Positions 24,542 through 32,585 of a DNA stretch of 64,000 bases are shown in pieces (position 1 is the stretch's first letter; each line of letters starts with the position of its first letter). A program made the translations under genes and the position numbers. Source of the DNA: Pollutimonas thiosulfatoxidans (lineage in GTDB: Bacteria > Pseudomonadota > Gammaproteobacteria > Burkholderiales > Burkholderiaceae_B). The stretch spans positions 2,604,001-2,668,000 of the forward strand of contig NZ_CP022987.1 in NCBI RefSeq assembly GCF_004022565.1. The letters are read 5' to 3'. The notes under the pieces were generated by a model that did not search any database, was not told where the DNA came from, and saw nothing but the letters and a program-made list of their open reading frames with translations.

Positions 24542-25309
24542 TCAGAGTGCGGAAATGCCGCCCGTGATGCTTATGGCTTGACCGGTGATTTTTTTTGCAG
24601 CAGGCGAAGCGAGAAAAGCAACTAGGTCCGCGAGCTCTTCTTTGGCGACTACGCCAAGCTTCGCCCGATCATGCGCTTTTGCGAACATCCGTCCGGCGAA
24701 GGGGTCAGCCATCACACGCTCATAGTGGTCAGTTCCAGTCGTTATAGATGGAGTCACAATGTTCGCGCGAATACCGTGCCTCTTCTCCTCAATGGCTAAA
24801 CCGCGAGTAAACATTACGATTCCGGCCATAGCCGCCCCAATCACGCTTTCTCCGGGTGTTGGGATCTTTGCAGCGTCCGATGCGATGTTGATTATGGCTC
24901 CACCGCCCTGCTCGCGCATAAACGGAAGCGCCGCATGGCTGCATAGGATCTGCGCAAAAAGACAGCGCTCCAGTATGGCGGGGATCTCTTGGGTCGTTAC
25001 TTCATTCAGTAACCTGGGAAGGTCGTTTCCACCCGTTGAATTGACGAGGACGTCTATGCGTCCCATAGCGTCAGCAGCCGTCTGCATTACACGCGCCGCC
25101 ATGTCCGGCCGCGATGCGTCCCCTATCACGCTGTGTACCTTGGCGTGCGGGTACCTTTCCAGTAACTGAATACGTGCCCGTTCTGCGCGTTCGATATCGC
25201 GACCATTAATTACAACGCTCACAGCACCTGCTGCCAGCAAGGCCTCTGCGCACGCAAGGCCAATGCCTGCGGTTCCACCACACACTACAGCAGTCCATTC
25301 GTTTGTCAT
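24542..25309 (-). CDS. Short-chain dehydrogenase/reductase family protein lacking the YxxxK pair
   Basis: A 255-residue SDR-fold protein. The cofactor motif is GGTAGIG (11-17), followed by NGRD, which suggests NADP or NAD binding. The structural NSTG (about 90-93) and the catalytic-type Ser144 are present. The residues 13 and 17 after this Ser, normally Tyr and Lys, are Ile157 and Met161 (SVIGAAMAGI). A standard SDR mechanism is therefore not possible as read. It might be a non-oxidoreductase SDR or a lineage with a different mechanism. It is convergent with the crotonase gene and has operator-like sites upstream similar to those of the TetR-linked operon. Confidence 0.88.
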   Translation of the reverse strand: MTNEWTAVVCGGTAGIGLACAEALLAAGAVSVVINGRDIERAERARIQLLERYPHAKVHSVIGDASRPDMAARVMQTAADAMGRIDVLVNSTGGNDLPRLLNEVTTQEIPAILERCLFAQILCSHAALPFMREQGGGAIINIASDAAKIPTPGESVIGAAMAGIVMFTRGLAIEEKRHGIRANIVTPSITTGTDHYERVMADPFAGRMFAKAHDRAKLGVVAKEELADLVAFLASPAAKKITGQAISITGGISAL

Positions 25310-25338
25310 TGTCCACTCTTCTCAGTTTATATGAACCA

Positions 25339-25378
25339 GGTAACCGATCAGTTTTACTACTGACCCTTTGGTTAGGGT
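25339..25378. promoter_or_regulatory. Putative TetR operator pair upstream of SDR gene
   Basis: GGTAACCGATCAGT (25339-25352) matches the ACTAACCGGTCAGT site of the TetR/Liv promoter at 11 of 14 positions. Next to it CTGACC-N4-GGTTAG (25360-25375) is an imperfect palindrome, whose reverse strand reads CTAACC-N4-GGTCAG, as near 23523. The repeated arrangement suggests control by the TetR protein encoded at 6530-7252. Confidence 0.5.
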
Positions 25379-25622
25379 ACTGTATTGCGTGGTCATCCAC
25401 AACGCTTTCGATGTGCTTTGAGCAATATGCCAAGCAATAAATCCGGAGCGTCCTACCAGCCGGAAATCATCTCGCGTCGGCTGACGAAGCATCCGTCCTT
25501 GCAAATAAAGCTATCAATGACGTGGCGGATCTGAACAAAGCGGTCTGGATGAACTTGTAGAACAGAAATCTCGTTTTCGCAAAACCCGAACACCGGGCTC
25601 CTAAAAAAAGCATGGACCAAAC

Positions 25623-25681
25623 GCCGGCTTCCCCTTGAACATATAGGGGCCGCGCTGGCTTGCACTGCAGCGCGAGCCGGC
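25623..25681 (+). ncRNA. Candidate three-way-junction leader RNA before the Bug gene
   Basis: GCCGGCT (25623-25629) pairs with AGCCGGC (25675-25681). Inside are CCCCT/AGGGG (25631-25635 with 25645-25649) and CGCGCTG/CAGCGCG (25651-25657 with 25668-25674). All 19 pairs are Watson-Crick and only two junction bases stay unpaired. The AAAGGAGA ribosome site starts 12 bases later. It could be a cis-regulatory RNA; I do not recognise a known riboswitch class. Confidence 0.45.
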
Positions 25682-25692
25682 AGTCCAAAAAC

Positions 25693-25700
25693 AAAGGAGA
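25693..25700 (+). promoter_or_regulatory. Ribosome binding site deciding a TTG start
   Basis: AAAGGAGA lies six bases upstream of a TTG at 25707. The reading from this TTG gives a complete signal peptide, so the TTG is the likely start of the Bug receptor. Confidence 0.75.
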
Positions 25701-25706
25701 CCCATT

Positions 25707-26699
25707 TTGAAATCTGCATTCTTGCCCTGTGTCCGCACAGCCCTGCTGGGCCTGGCCCTGATGTTCTCGGCGGCGTCCGCCCATGCGCAGACATTCCCCG
25801 AGCGGGCGGTTACCTGGATCAACCCTTACCCCGCAGGCAGCGCTTCCGATGTAACGGCGCGGCTATTTGCCGACGAATTCTCAAAAGCCATCAAGCAGCC
25901 AGTCGTGGTCATCAACAAGCCAGGCGCTGGTGGGCTAATAGGCACCAACGCGGGCGCCACAGCAGCGCCTGACGGCTACACATTGCTGGTGGGAGCGATT
26001 GGCACGCATGTTTTCAATCCCGTCATCAATAGCTCGACCAACTACGATCCTGTGAAGGACTTCGAGCCGGTCTCGCGCATTGTGTCCTTTCCTAACGTGC
26101 TGGTTGTCTCATCCAAACTGGGCGTTAACACAGTCGAAGAGTTGATTGCACTGGCCAAGTCCAAGAGCGCAAGCGAGCCTTTGCTTTACAGCACCGCCGG
26201 CAATGGCACGACCTCTCATATCGCGGCTGGCCAGTTCGAGCGGCTGGCGGGCGTGAAGCTGACCGGCGTCAACTACAAGGGCACCCCGGCAGCCGTCAAT
26301 GAAGTGTTGGCCGGGCGCATCGACTTCGTCTTTGGCAACATCAATGTCATCTTGCCCCAGGTAAAAGCCGGCACGCTGAAGGCCTTGGCTATCGCCTCCA
26401 GCGAGCGCTATTCCTTGTTGCCCGACACACCCACATTTAACGAAGTCGGCATGCCGGAAATGGAGATGGTGGTTTGGAGCGGCCTGTTCGCGCCGGCCGG
26501 CACGCCGCCAGAGATCGTAAAGGTCTTGAACGAGGCTGCCAATACCGTCGCACGTAGCGGTGTATTACAGCCGGTCTATGAAAGCGCTGGCGCTACGCTG
26601 GAAGTCGATGCCACACCGGAAGATTTTGCCAAGCTGCTGCAAGCCGATACGGCGAAATGGGTTCCCGTGCTGAAAGAGATGGGAATTAAAGCTCAGTAG
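25707..26699 (+). CDS. Bug-family tripartite tricarboxylate transporter receptor
   Basis: A 330-residue periplasmic binding protein of the Bug (TctC) family. The TTG start follows AAAGGAGA and gives a signal peptide ending in SAASAHAQ (about residue 28). Family motifs are WINPYPAGSASDVTARLFAD, INKPGAGGLIGTN and PDGYTLLVG. Bug receptors bind carboxylates or amides through main-chain contacts. No TctA or TctB membrane genes are nearby, so it is an orphan receptor, which is common in Bordetella relatives. It heads a group with a dioxygenase, a thiolase-like protein and a CoA ligase, and its leader can form an elaborate RNA structure. Confidence 0.94.
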   Translation: MKSAFLPCVRTALLGLALMFSAASAHAQTFPERAVTWINPYPAGSASDVTARLFADEFSKAIKQPVVVINKPGAGGLIGTNAGATAAPDGYTLLVGAIGTHVFNPVINSSTNYDPVKDFEPVSRIVSFPNVLVVSSKLGVNTVEELIALAKSKSASEPLLYSTAGNGTTSHIAAGQFERLAGVKLTGVNYKGTPAAVNEVLAGRIDFVFGNINVILPQVKAGTLKALAIASSERYSLLPDTPTFNEVGMPEMEMVVWSGLFAPAGTPPEIVKVLNEAANTVARSGVLQPVYESAGATLEVDATPEDFAKLLQADTAKWVPVLKEMGIKAQ

Positions 26700-26731
26700 C
26701 GATATCTGCCTCTGACATTGCAAGGACTCAA

Positions 26732-27559
26732 ATGAACACCACTAATACCTGCGTTGAAATCCGTAAGCTGGCGGGCACCATCGGTGCCGAGATTTCCGGC
26801 GTCGACCTGAAGGATCTGTCGCAAGAAGAGTTCCAGGACATACACCAAGCCTTCCTTGACCACGGTGTGATTGTGTTTCGTGGGCAGTTTCTCGACCCTG
26901 ATCAGCACGTTGCATTCGCTCGTCGATTCGGTGATGTCATGGTCTATAAAGGCTTTGAGAAAACATATCGCAAAGACCTTCCGGAAGGCATGTTTCACTT
27001 TTCCAATGACGGTAAGGAAAAGGTTATTACCGAAAACTGGCATTTCGATGGAACCTACTACGATGCGCCGCCGGCAATCGGCATCCTGGCGCCCGTGCGC
27101 TTGCCCGAGTATGGCGGCGACACAATGTGGTCCAACCAGTATGTCGCCTACGACAGTCTTTCGGACGGCATGAAAGACCTGTTGGGGCGACTGCGTGTAC
27201 GCTGCGAATCGCATCGCAGCAGTCGCAAGTATCAGTTGGAAGTCATGTCGGCGGTTCACCCTGCTGTACGCCGCCACCCCGAGACGGGGCGTCTGTCGCT
27301 GTATATCGGCAACCCGGAGACCTGCAATTGCTTCGATGGAATGACGCCGGAAGAAAGCGCTCCGCTGATACGGTACCTATATGATCGGGCCTCCCAGCCG
27401 GACAACACCTACCGCCATCACTGGCAACTGGGCGACATCGTGGTTTGGGACAATCGCTGCACCATGCATTACGCCGTGCACGACTATGCCGACCTGCCGC
27501 GCGACATGTATCGCATGACGATTAACGGCGAACCCAACCGCGGCCCCGTCGACGAATGA
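26732..27559 (+). CDS. TauD/TfdA-family Fe(II)/2-oxoglutarate dioxygenase
   Basis: A 275-residue non-haem iron oxygenase. The iron ligands are visible as H104-x-D106 (NWHFDGTYY) and H246 (CTMHYAVHDY), and the 2-oxoglutarate-binding Arg is probably R261 (DMYRMTI). Length and order match TauD/TfdA enzymes, which hydroxylate sulfonates, aryloxyalkanoates and other carboxylates, often releasing a side group. It lies 32 bp after the Bug gene and overlaps the thiolase-like gene by four bases. It may carry out the first oxidation of the Bug-delivered substrate before CoA activation. Confidence 0.93.
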   Translation: MNTTNTCVEIRKLAGTIGAEISGVDLKDLSQEEFQDIHQAFLDHGVIVFRGQFLDPDQHVAFARRFGDVMVYKGFEKTYRKDLPEGMFHFSNDGKEKVITENWHFDGTYYDAPPAIGILAPVRLPEYGGDTMWSNQYVAYDSLSDGMKDLLGRLRVRCESHRSSRKYQLEVMSAVHPAVRRHPETGRLSLYIGNPETCNCFDGMTPEESAPLIRYLYDRASQPDNTYRHHWQLGDIVVWDNRCTMHYAVHDYADLPRDMYRMTINGEPNRGPVDE

Positions 27560-28779
27560 GCCGCTACCCGGACGGCTTGGACTTGCGGCGACCGCAAAGC
27601 CGCGGCATGCAGCGCGTTGCCATTGCCGGCATCGGCACCACCAAGTTCTCTCGCTCCTCCGGGCTAAGCGAGCTTCAGCTTGCCGTGCAGGCCATCACAA
27701 ACGCCATGCAAGATGCGGGCCTAGATCTGGGCTCGATCGATGGCATCGTGCGCTTTACCGCCGATTCCAACAAGGAATCAACCTTGGTCAACGCCTTGGG
27801 CCTGCCCGATCTGCGCTTCTTCGCAGAGGTCGGCTATGGCGGAATGGCGGCCGCAGGCAGCATAGCGGTAGCCCGGGCCGCCGTCGCTTCGGGGCAAGCC
27901 CGCTGCGTCGTCTGTTTCAGGGCGATGAATGGCAGGTCCGGGTTGCGGTTTGGGCGGGGCGAGCGCACGCTGCGAGCAGAGGACGACCAGATCGCCTATG
28001 CCGACGGCGAGCGCACATTCGGAAGCGCCCTCACCGGGCCTTATGGGCTGCTGTCACCGAGTCAACTAATGGGCATGTGGGCGCACAGGTATGCTCATAC
28101 GTTCGCTATAAGTCATGAAAAATTAACACGTACGCTCGCAGAAGTGGCCATCGTGCAGCGCGAGTACTCACATCGAAACGAGAATGCGGTGCTCGGTCAA
28201 AAGCCCCTTAGCTTGGACGACTATATGAGCAGCCGAATGATCGCCAGCCCGCTACGCCTGAATGATTTTTGCATTGAGATCGACGGCGGGGTAGCTATTA
28301 TCGTGACCGCCATGGACCTGGCCAGGGACGCCTCGCGCAAGCCGGTGGAAATTCTGGCAGCCAACCAGGCACTGAAGCCACAGGGCGACACACCCGCACT
28401 GTACAGCGACTCAATCGAGCGGCACGCGCCAAGCGCTGCGCGCGACATCTTCGCCGTAGCAGGCATCGAGCCCGCTGACATCAATGTGGCCGCGCTTTAC
28501 GACGCAACCAGCGTCATGGTCCCCATGCTGCTGGAAGACCTGGGCTTCTGTAGCCGCGGCGAGGCGGCCGATTTCATCCTGAGCGGAGAAACTAAAATCG
28601 ATGGCATGCTGCCGACCAACACACATGGGGGCATGCTTTCCGAAGGCTATCTTCACGGCATGAACAACGCGCTGGAGGTGGTCCGCCAGATCCGGGGCGA
28701 GGCAGCAAACCAGGTGGCTGGCGCCCGCCTTGGCCTATTTTCGGTCGGCTACGGATCCGTCCTGCTGGGAGCCGTATAA
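27556..28779 (+). CDS. Thiolase-like protein, SCP2/lipid-transfer type
   Basis: A 407-residue thiolase-superfamily protein. It begins RVAIAGIGTTKFSRSSG after a 19-residue extension, has a VGYGGMAAAGSIAVARAAV loop without the usual nucleophilic Cys, and keeps NTHGGMLSEGYLHGMN at the C-terminal active site. It is followed directly by a DUF35 gene whose ATG comes right after its TAA. These pairs act on CoA thioesters, in some cases as retro-aldol or side-chain-cleaving enzymes. It is distinct in sequence from the two thiolases at 20730-23023. Confidence 0.9.
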   Translation: MSRYPDGLDLRRPQSRGMQRVAIAGIGTTKFSRSSGLSELQLAVQAITNAMQDAGLDLGSIDGIVRFTADSNKESTLVNALGLPDLRFFAEVGYGGMAAAGSIAVARAAVASGQARCVVCFRAMNGRSGLRFGRGERTLRAEDDQIAYADGERTFGSALTGPYGLLSPSQLMGMWAHRYAHTFAISHEKLTRTLAEVAIVQREYSHRNENAVLGQKPLSLDDYMSSRMIASPLRLNDFCIEIDGGVAIIVTAMDLARDASRKPVEILAANQALKPQGDTPALYSDSIERHAPSAARDIFAVAGIEPADINVAALYDATSVMVPMLLEDLGFCSRGEAADFILSGETKIDGMLPTNTHGGMLSEGYLHGMNNALEVVRQIRGEAANQVAGARLGLFSVGYGSVLLGAV

Positions 28780-29268
28780 ATGAATTCCAACGATCACAAT
28801 GCCAAGGACGACTCTGCCGCAATCCTGACCGGCGCAGGCGTGGGGCATGGCTCTGCCATCCTTCCGGACCGGCCCGGCCTTGTCGCGGAGTACTGGCAGG
28901 GCGCCCAGGAAAAAAAGTTGCTGCTGCAGCGCTGCTGTCGTTGCAGCAACTGCTGGCATCCCTTGAGCGATGTGTGCGGCGCTTGCCAGTCTTTTGACGT
29001 CGAATGGTTTCCCAGTACCGGCACAGGTTCGCTCTACTCCTATACCGTCGTGCACCATGCCGTCCACCCCATAGTCCAGGGCTGGGTGCCGTACACACTG
29101 TGCCTGATTGAACTGGACGAAGGCCCACGAATTCTTTCCACCCTTGAACCGGAATCCGGACAAGAGCCAGCAATCGGTACCCGGGCTCATCTGGAATTTC
29201 GCAGCATCCACAGCGGCTTTCAGCTACCTGTCTTCCGCTTGCTGCCTAACCGCAAAGATAATCCATGA
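28780..29268 (+). CDS. DUF35 Zn-ribbon/OB-fold protein
   Basis: A 162-residue DUF35 protein with an intact rubredoxin-like zinc ribbon: Cys55-x2-Cys58 and Cys66-x2-Cys69 within CRCSNCWHPLSDVCGACQ. The OB-fold half follows (GTGSLYSYTVVHHAVHP, then PYTLCLIELDEGPRI). It begins immediately after the thiolase-like stop and overlaps the CoA ligase by four bases. It probably forms a complex with the thiolase-like protein and helps bind acyl-CoA. Confidence 0.92.
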   Translation: MNSNDHNAKDDSAAILTGAGVGHGSAILPDRPGLVAEYWQGAQEKKLLLQRCCRCSNCWHPLSDVCGACQSFDVEWFPSTGTGSLYSYTVVHHAVHPIVQGWVPYTLCLIELDEGPRILSTLEPESGQEPAIGTRAHLEFRSIHSGFQLPVFRLLPNRKDNP

Positions 29269-30908
29269 CGCAGCAATCCAACCACCGCGACGAACTCAAT
29301 ACGATCTACGGCCTGCTTGCGCACCGTGCCGCTACGCTGCGCAATCTTCCCTTCATCGCATTTGGCGACGTTCAGTGGTCTTACGCCCAAACGCTGGCAA
29401 ACGCCGAAACGACAGCCCGATCTTTGATGGAACTGGGCTGCGAACGCGGCGCGCGGGTCGCCATGATGGTAGAGAACCGGCCTGAGTTCATCTCCGCCTG
29501 GTTCGGCACAGCATTGGCCGGCGGTGTGCACGTGCCCATTAACCTTGAATACCGGGGCGACATCCTGCGGCACGTTCTCTCGGACATTACGGCAACAATA
29601 TTAATCTGCGAAGATTATCTGCTGTCCAACGTGCTGGCGGTCATGAAAGAGAGCCAACATGGCATGCGGACCATTGTTGTCCTGGGAACGGCGCCCGACG
29701 CAATAGCGTATACGGATGTGCGTATCATCGCCTGGTCCGAATTCGTAGAGGCTGGCACGGCCGCAACACCCAAGGAGTTTCGCAAGCGTCTGCCTGGTGA
29801 CCTGGGTGCGATACTGCTTACTTCGGGCACCACCGGCGTCTCGAAAGGCGTCATGGTCAGTGACAAGCATTGCATTTACCATGGCCGCGAGGCGGCGCAA
29901 GCGTACGGCATGACATCCGCTGATGTCATGTACACCTGCTTGCCGCTATTCCATGGCAATGCCGAGTGGGCAACCGTATTGTGCGCGCTAAGCGCGGGCG
30001 CAAGCGTTGCCGTCTCGAAGCGTTTCTCAGCAAGCCGCTTCTGGGAACAAGTCCGGAAAGCAGGAGCGACGCAAATCGCCTTCCTGGGAACCATGCTGCA
30101 CATCCTGATGGGGCAGCCGGAAAGCGAGGCCGACCGCAGTCATCGTGTACGTATCGGCACCTCGGTACCCTGCCCGCCCGACGTGATGGTTGCTTTTGAA
30201 AGACGTTTTGGCTTTCCATTGCTGGAAACATTCGGAACCACAGAAACCAAACGGATACTAAGCAACCTTCATTACCGGCGTCGGATAGGCTCTGCCGGAC
30301 TGCCCACGCCCAGTAGCACCGTCGAAATCCATGATGCTCAAGGCTGGCCAGCACCCATAGGAACCGTCGGAGAACTGGCATACCGCCCCAAAGAGCCGGG
30401 CATCCTGACACTGGGTTACCTGAACCGCCCCGACGCAACGTTGGAGAGCCTACGCAACGGATGGTGGTACACCGGCGACCTGGCATGGCAAGACAGCGAC
30501 GGCTTTGTTTACTTTGCAGGCCGCAAGAAAGACGCTTTGCGCCGGCGCGGCGAGAATGTATCGGCCTTCGAGGTGGAGCGCGCGCTTATCACCCATGCGG
30601 ACGTGTTGTTGGTGGCAGTCGTAGCCGCCCCGTCCGCGCTTTCCGAAGATGAGATCCTGGCTGTGGTTGTGCGCAAGAATGGCAGCGTCATAACTGAGGC
30701 TGAAATCTTCGCCCACGCCAACGAGCGCCTTCCTTCGTTCATGGTTCCACGCTTCATCGCGTTCGTGGATGAACTGCCGCAAACGCCCACAGGCAAGATC
30801 GCAAAGGAAGGACTTGCAAAACAGGTTATGCAGCAGACCGTATGGGATTGCGAGGCAGCGGGTATCAGCGCTACCAAAGCCGGTCAGGCCGCGAAACTGC
30901 AATGCTAA
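29265..30908 (+). CDS. AMP-forming acyl-CoA ligase
   Basis: A 547-residue ANL-family ligase. The phosphate loop is LTSGTTGVSKGVM, the adenine/hinge region is WWYTGDLAWQDSDGF, followed by KKDALRRRGENVSAFEVE, and the C-terminal catalytic Lys is in PQTPTGKIAKEG. It resembles the ligases at 13599 and 37611, including a TCLPLFHGNAEW segment nearly shared with the first, so these may be related by duplication. It ends the Bug/dioxygenase group and probably activates the acid product for the thiolase step. Confidence 0.92.
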   Translation: MTQQSNHRDELNTIYGLLAHRAATLRNLPFIAFGDVQWSYAQTLANAETTARSLMELGCERGARVAMMVENRPEFISAWFGTALAGGVHVPINLEYRGDILRHVLSDITATILICEDYLLSNVLAVMKESQHGMRTIVVLGTAPDAIAYTDVRIIAWSEFVEAGTAATPKEFRKRLPGDLGAILLTSGTTGVSKGVMVSDKHCIYHGREAAQAYGMTSADVMYTCLPLFHGNAEWATVLCALSAGASVAVSKRFSASRFWEQVRKAGATQIAFLGTMLHILMGQPESEADRSHRVRIGTSVPCPPDVMVAFERRFGFPLLETFGTTETKRILSNLHYRRRIGSAGLPTPSSTVEIHDAQGWPAPIGTVGELAYRPKEPGILTLGYLNRPDATLESLRNGWWYTGDLAWQDSDGFVYFAGRKKDALRRRGENVSAFEVERALITHADVLLVAVVAAPSALSEDEILAVVVRKNGSVITEAEIFAHANERLPSFMVPRFIAFVDELPQTPTGKIAKEGLAKQVMQQTVWDCEAAGISATKAGQAAKLQC

Positions 30909-30922
30909 TATCGCGTCGTTAC

Positions 30923-30943
30923 CGCCCAGACCACTAAAGGGCG
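30923..30943. promoter_or_regulatory. CGCCC-N11-GGGCG inverted repeat before LysR gene
   Basis: A perfect five-base inverted repeat with an 11-base spacer lies between the CoA ligase stop and the LysR start. It could be a LysR autoregulatory site or a weak hairpin ending the ligase transcript. The evidence is only the symmetry. Confidence 0.25.
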
Positions 30944-30959
30944 CTCTGCGGAGTTTACG

Positions 30960-31868
30960 ATGCGTATTGATCTGGTCCACTTGCGAACCTTCGTGGCGGT
31001 TGCCGAGGAACAGCACCTTACCAGAGGGGCCGAACGTATCCACGTCAGCCTATCTGCTGCCAGCGCGCATATCAGGTCACTGGAAGAAGCGCTGGATACG
31101 GTCCTGTTCACGCGTACTAACCGCAACCTGGAACTCACTCATGCAGGCAACTACTTGCTTAGCGACGCGAAGGAGCTCCTGCAACGGGCCAGCGTGTTCA
31201 CCTCTTTGGCTCGCGAAATTCGCGGCAAAACAGAAGGACGACTGGTTATCGGATCAAGCAGCGATCCGTCTGCAAGCCGAATCGGCATCGTCGTAGCGAC
31301 CCTGCGCGAGCAACACCCTTACATCAACGTGGAGCTGCGCGCGCGCCCTAGCTCGGGAGCCAGGGAAGGACTTAAAACCGGCGAACTGGATATTGGCATT
31401 TTCCTTGGACGCCCTATAGACCCGCAACTGTCGTATGAATTGCTGGATAACGCCTGCTTCGTGGTTGCGGGTCCAGCCGCCTGGAAAGAGCGTATCGCCA
31501 CAGCAGACTGGGCCGACTTGGCCCGGCTACCGTGGATAACACCTGTAGATCAGCGTATGGCGTACGCAATCATGCTTAATGAAATGTTTGACCAGCGCGA
31601 TCTCGAGCTGAACTCCGTTGTGCAGTTCGACAACGAAGCTATCGGACGCGCCCTGATGCGGCAAAAGGTCGGAATGATGCTGGTTAGAGAGGAACACGCG
31701 CTGCGCGGTGAGCAAGAGGGCGTACTGGCGCGATCGCCGATAGCCCGGGTGACTTTCCCGTTGGTGATGGCTTTTGCCGCCAGGCGCCACGAAGATCCCT
31801 TGATCAAAGCATTTATGGCTGCGGCTAAGACGGCCTGGCCGGCGGCGCAGCCTGCTTACAAATCCTGA
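30960..31868 (+). CDS. LysR-family transcriptional regulator
   Basis: A 302-residue LysR-type regulator. The N-terminal winged helix covers about residues 3-60 (RIDLVHLRTFVAVAEEQHLT, then AERIHVSLSAASAHIRSLEE), and the effector domain begins near residue 90 with GRLVIGSSSDPS. It follows the Bug/ligase group by 51 bp on the same strand and converges on a TetR gene with a 13-bp overlap. It may control the genes upstream of it. I see no divergent partner, which is less usual for LysR genes. Confidence 0.93.
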   Translation: MRIDLVHLRTFVAVAEEQHLTRGAERIHVSLSAASAHIRSLEEALDTVLFTRTNRNLELTHAGNYLLSDAKELLQRASVFTSLAREIRGKTEGRLVIGSSSDPSASRIGIVVATLREQHPYINVELRARPSSGAREGLKTGELDIGIFLGRPIDPQLSYELLDNACFVVAGPAAWKERIATADWADLARLPWITPVDQRMAYAIMLNEMFDQRDLELNSVVQFDNEAIGRALMRQKVGMMLVREEHALRGEQEGVLARSPIARVTFPLVMAFAARRHEDPLIKAFMAAAKTAWPAAQPAYKS

Positions 31869-32422
31869 AGCAAAAACGCCTTTAATTGCGCCAGCATCCG
31901 CTTGAACGGAGCGGTGCTTTCCAGACCCCTGGACAGCACCAGCGCCCCTTCCACCCAACACACTGCGGCCTCGGCCCGACTTCGAGCCACAGGGCGACTG
32001 TGGCCGGCTTGCTCGAGCGCGGCCGCCAGCACATCGATCCAGCACCGTAAGCCACCCATGATGTGTCGGTCAAACTCTTTGGGTACCGTACCGAGGGCCA
32101 ACACACCCAGCAGGCAGGATTCCTCGCCTTTGCGGTAGTACGTGTCGAGATTACTGATGAACTTGACAATGCGGCGCTTGCCGTCGCCTTCCTTTTGCAA
32201 GGGCTGAACTATCTGCTGGGTGAAAAGCGTGTTGGCGCGATCAATGACAGCCAGCGCCATCTCTTGCTTTCCATTGGGAAAATGATAGTACAAGCTGGCT
32301 TTACCTAGCCCTGAAGCCTGCGCCAGCCTGGTTAGCGACGCCGCCTCGTAGCCTTCATCTCTGAAAACCTTGGCTAGACGATCCAGCACTTCATCTCTGG
32401 AAGCGATAGAAGCCGTCATCAC
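31856..32422 (-). CDS. TetR/AcrR-family transcriptional regulator
   Basis: A 188-residue repressor with an N-terminal helix-turn-helix (about residues 10-55, AASLTRLAQASGLGKASLYY with the usual FPNGKQEMA turn after it). The C-terminal half has CLLGVLALGTVPKEFDRHI, as in the YxaF/LmrA group of TetR proteins. It is divergent from the TRAP/CoA gene cluster across 203 bp. Two 14-bp palindromes in that gap flank the probable TRAP promoter. It is therefore the likely local repressor of 32626-39640. Confidence 0.92.
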   Translation of the reverse strand: MMTASIASRDEVLDRLAKVFRDEGYEAASLTRLAQASGLGKASLYYHFPNGKQEMALAVIDRANTLFTQQIVQPLQKEGDGKRRIVKFISNLDTYYRKGEESCLLGVLALGTVPKEFDRHIMGGLRCWIDVLAAALEQAGHSRPVARSRAEAAVCWVEGALVLSRGLESTAPFKRMLAQLKAFLLQDL

Positions 32423-32517
32423 ATAAACCTTCGCATGGTGCTTATCCTTGCATTGACTGACATGACCTAAGTGCCAGTGTCGGCGATATAAATATCGATA
32501 TAGTGAAAACAGTATAT

Positions 32518-32531
32518 ACCGATCGTTCGGT
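32518..32531. promoter_or_regulatory. Putative TetR operator 1 (ACCGATCGTTCGGT)
   Basis: A 14-bp palindrome with one mismatched pair. It lies between the TetR gene and the TRAP receptor gene, upstream of the candidate -35. A sister site is centred 68 bp downstream. Both share CGTTCGGT. Confidence 0.55.
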
Positions 32532-32542
32532 TAACAAAACAG

Positions 32543-32569
32543 TTGACTTCAAAATTCTCCTGCTCTAAT
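32543..32569 (+). promoter_or_regulatory. Candidate promoter of the TRAP/racemase/ligase operon
   Basis: TTGACT (32543-32548) and TCTAAT (32564-32569) resemble -35 and -10 hexamers, but the spacing is only 15 bp. Both TetR operator candidates flank this element, which supports the placement. Confidence 0.35.
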
Positions 32570-32585
32570 CTACCCGATCTTTCTG

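Larger units (their letters stand above)
25310..25706. other. 397-bp intergenic regulatory region between SDR and Bug genes
   Basis: No convincing gene is seen. The left part (25339-25378) holds TetR-type operator-like sequences upstream of the SDR gene. The right part (25623-25681) can fold into a compact three-way junction just before the Bug ribosome site. Between them I see only short, unconvincing open frames. Confidence 0.6.

Noticed and set aside
7452..25309. Identification of regions B and C as a steroid C/D-ring degradation cluster
   Set aside because: The CoA-transferase pair, SDR, crotonase, thiolases and TetR type recall the ipd/KstR2 gene set, but a biotin carboxylase and CitE-like lyase do not belong to it and no steroid-specific gene is visible. 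The similarity is of composition only.
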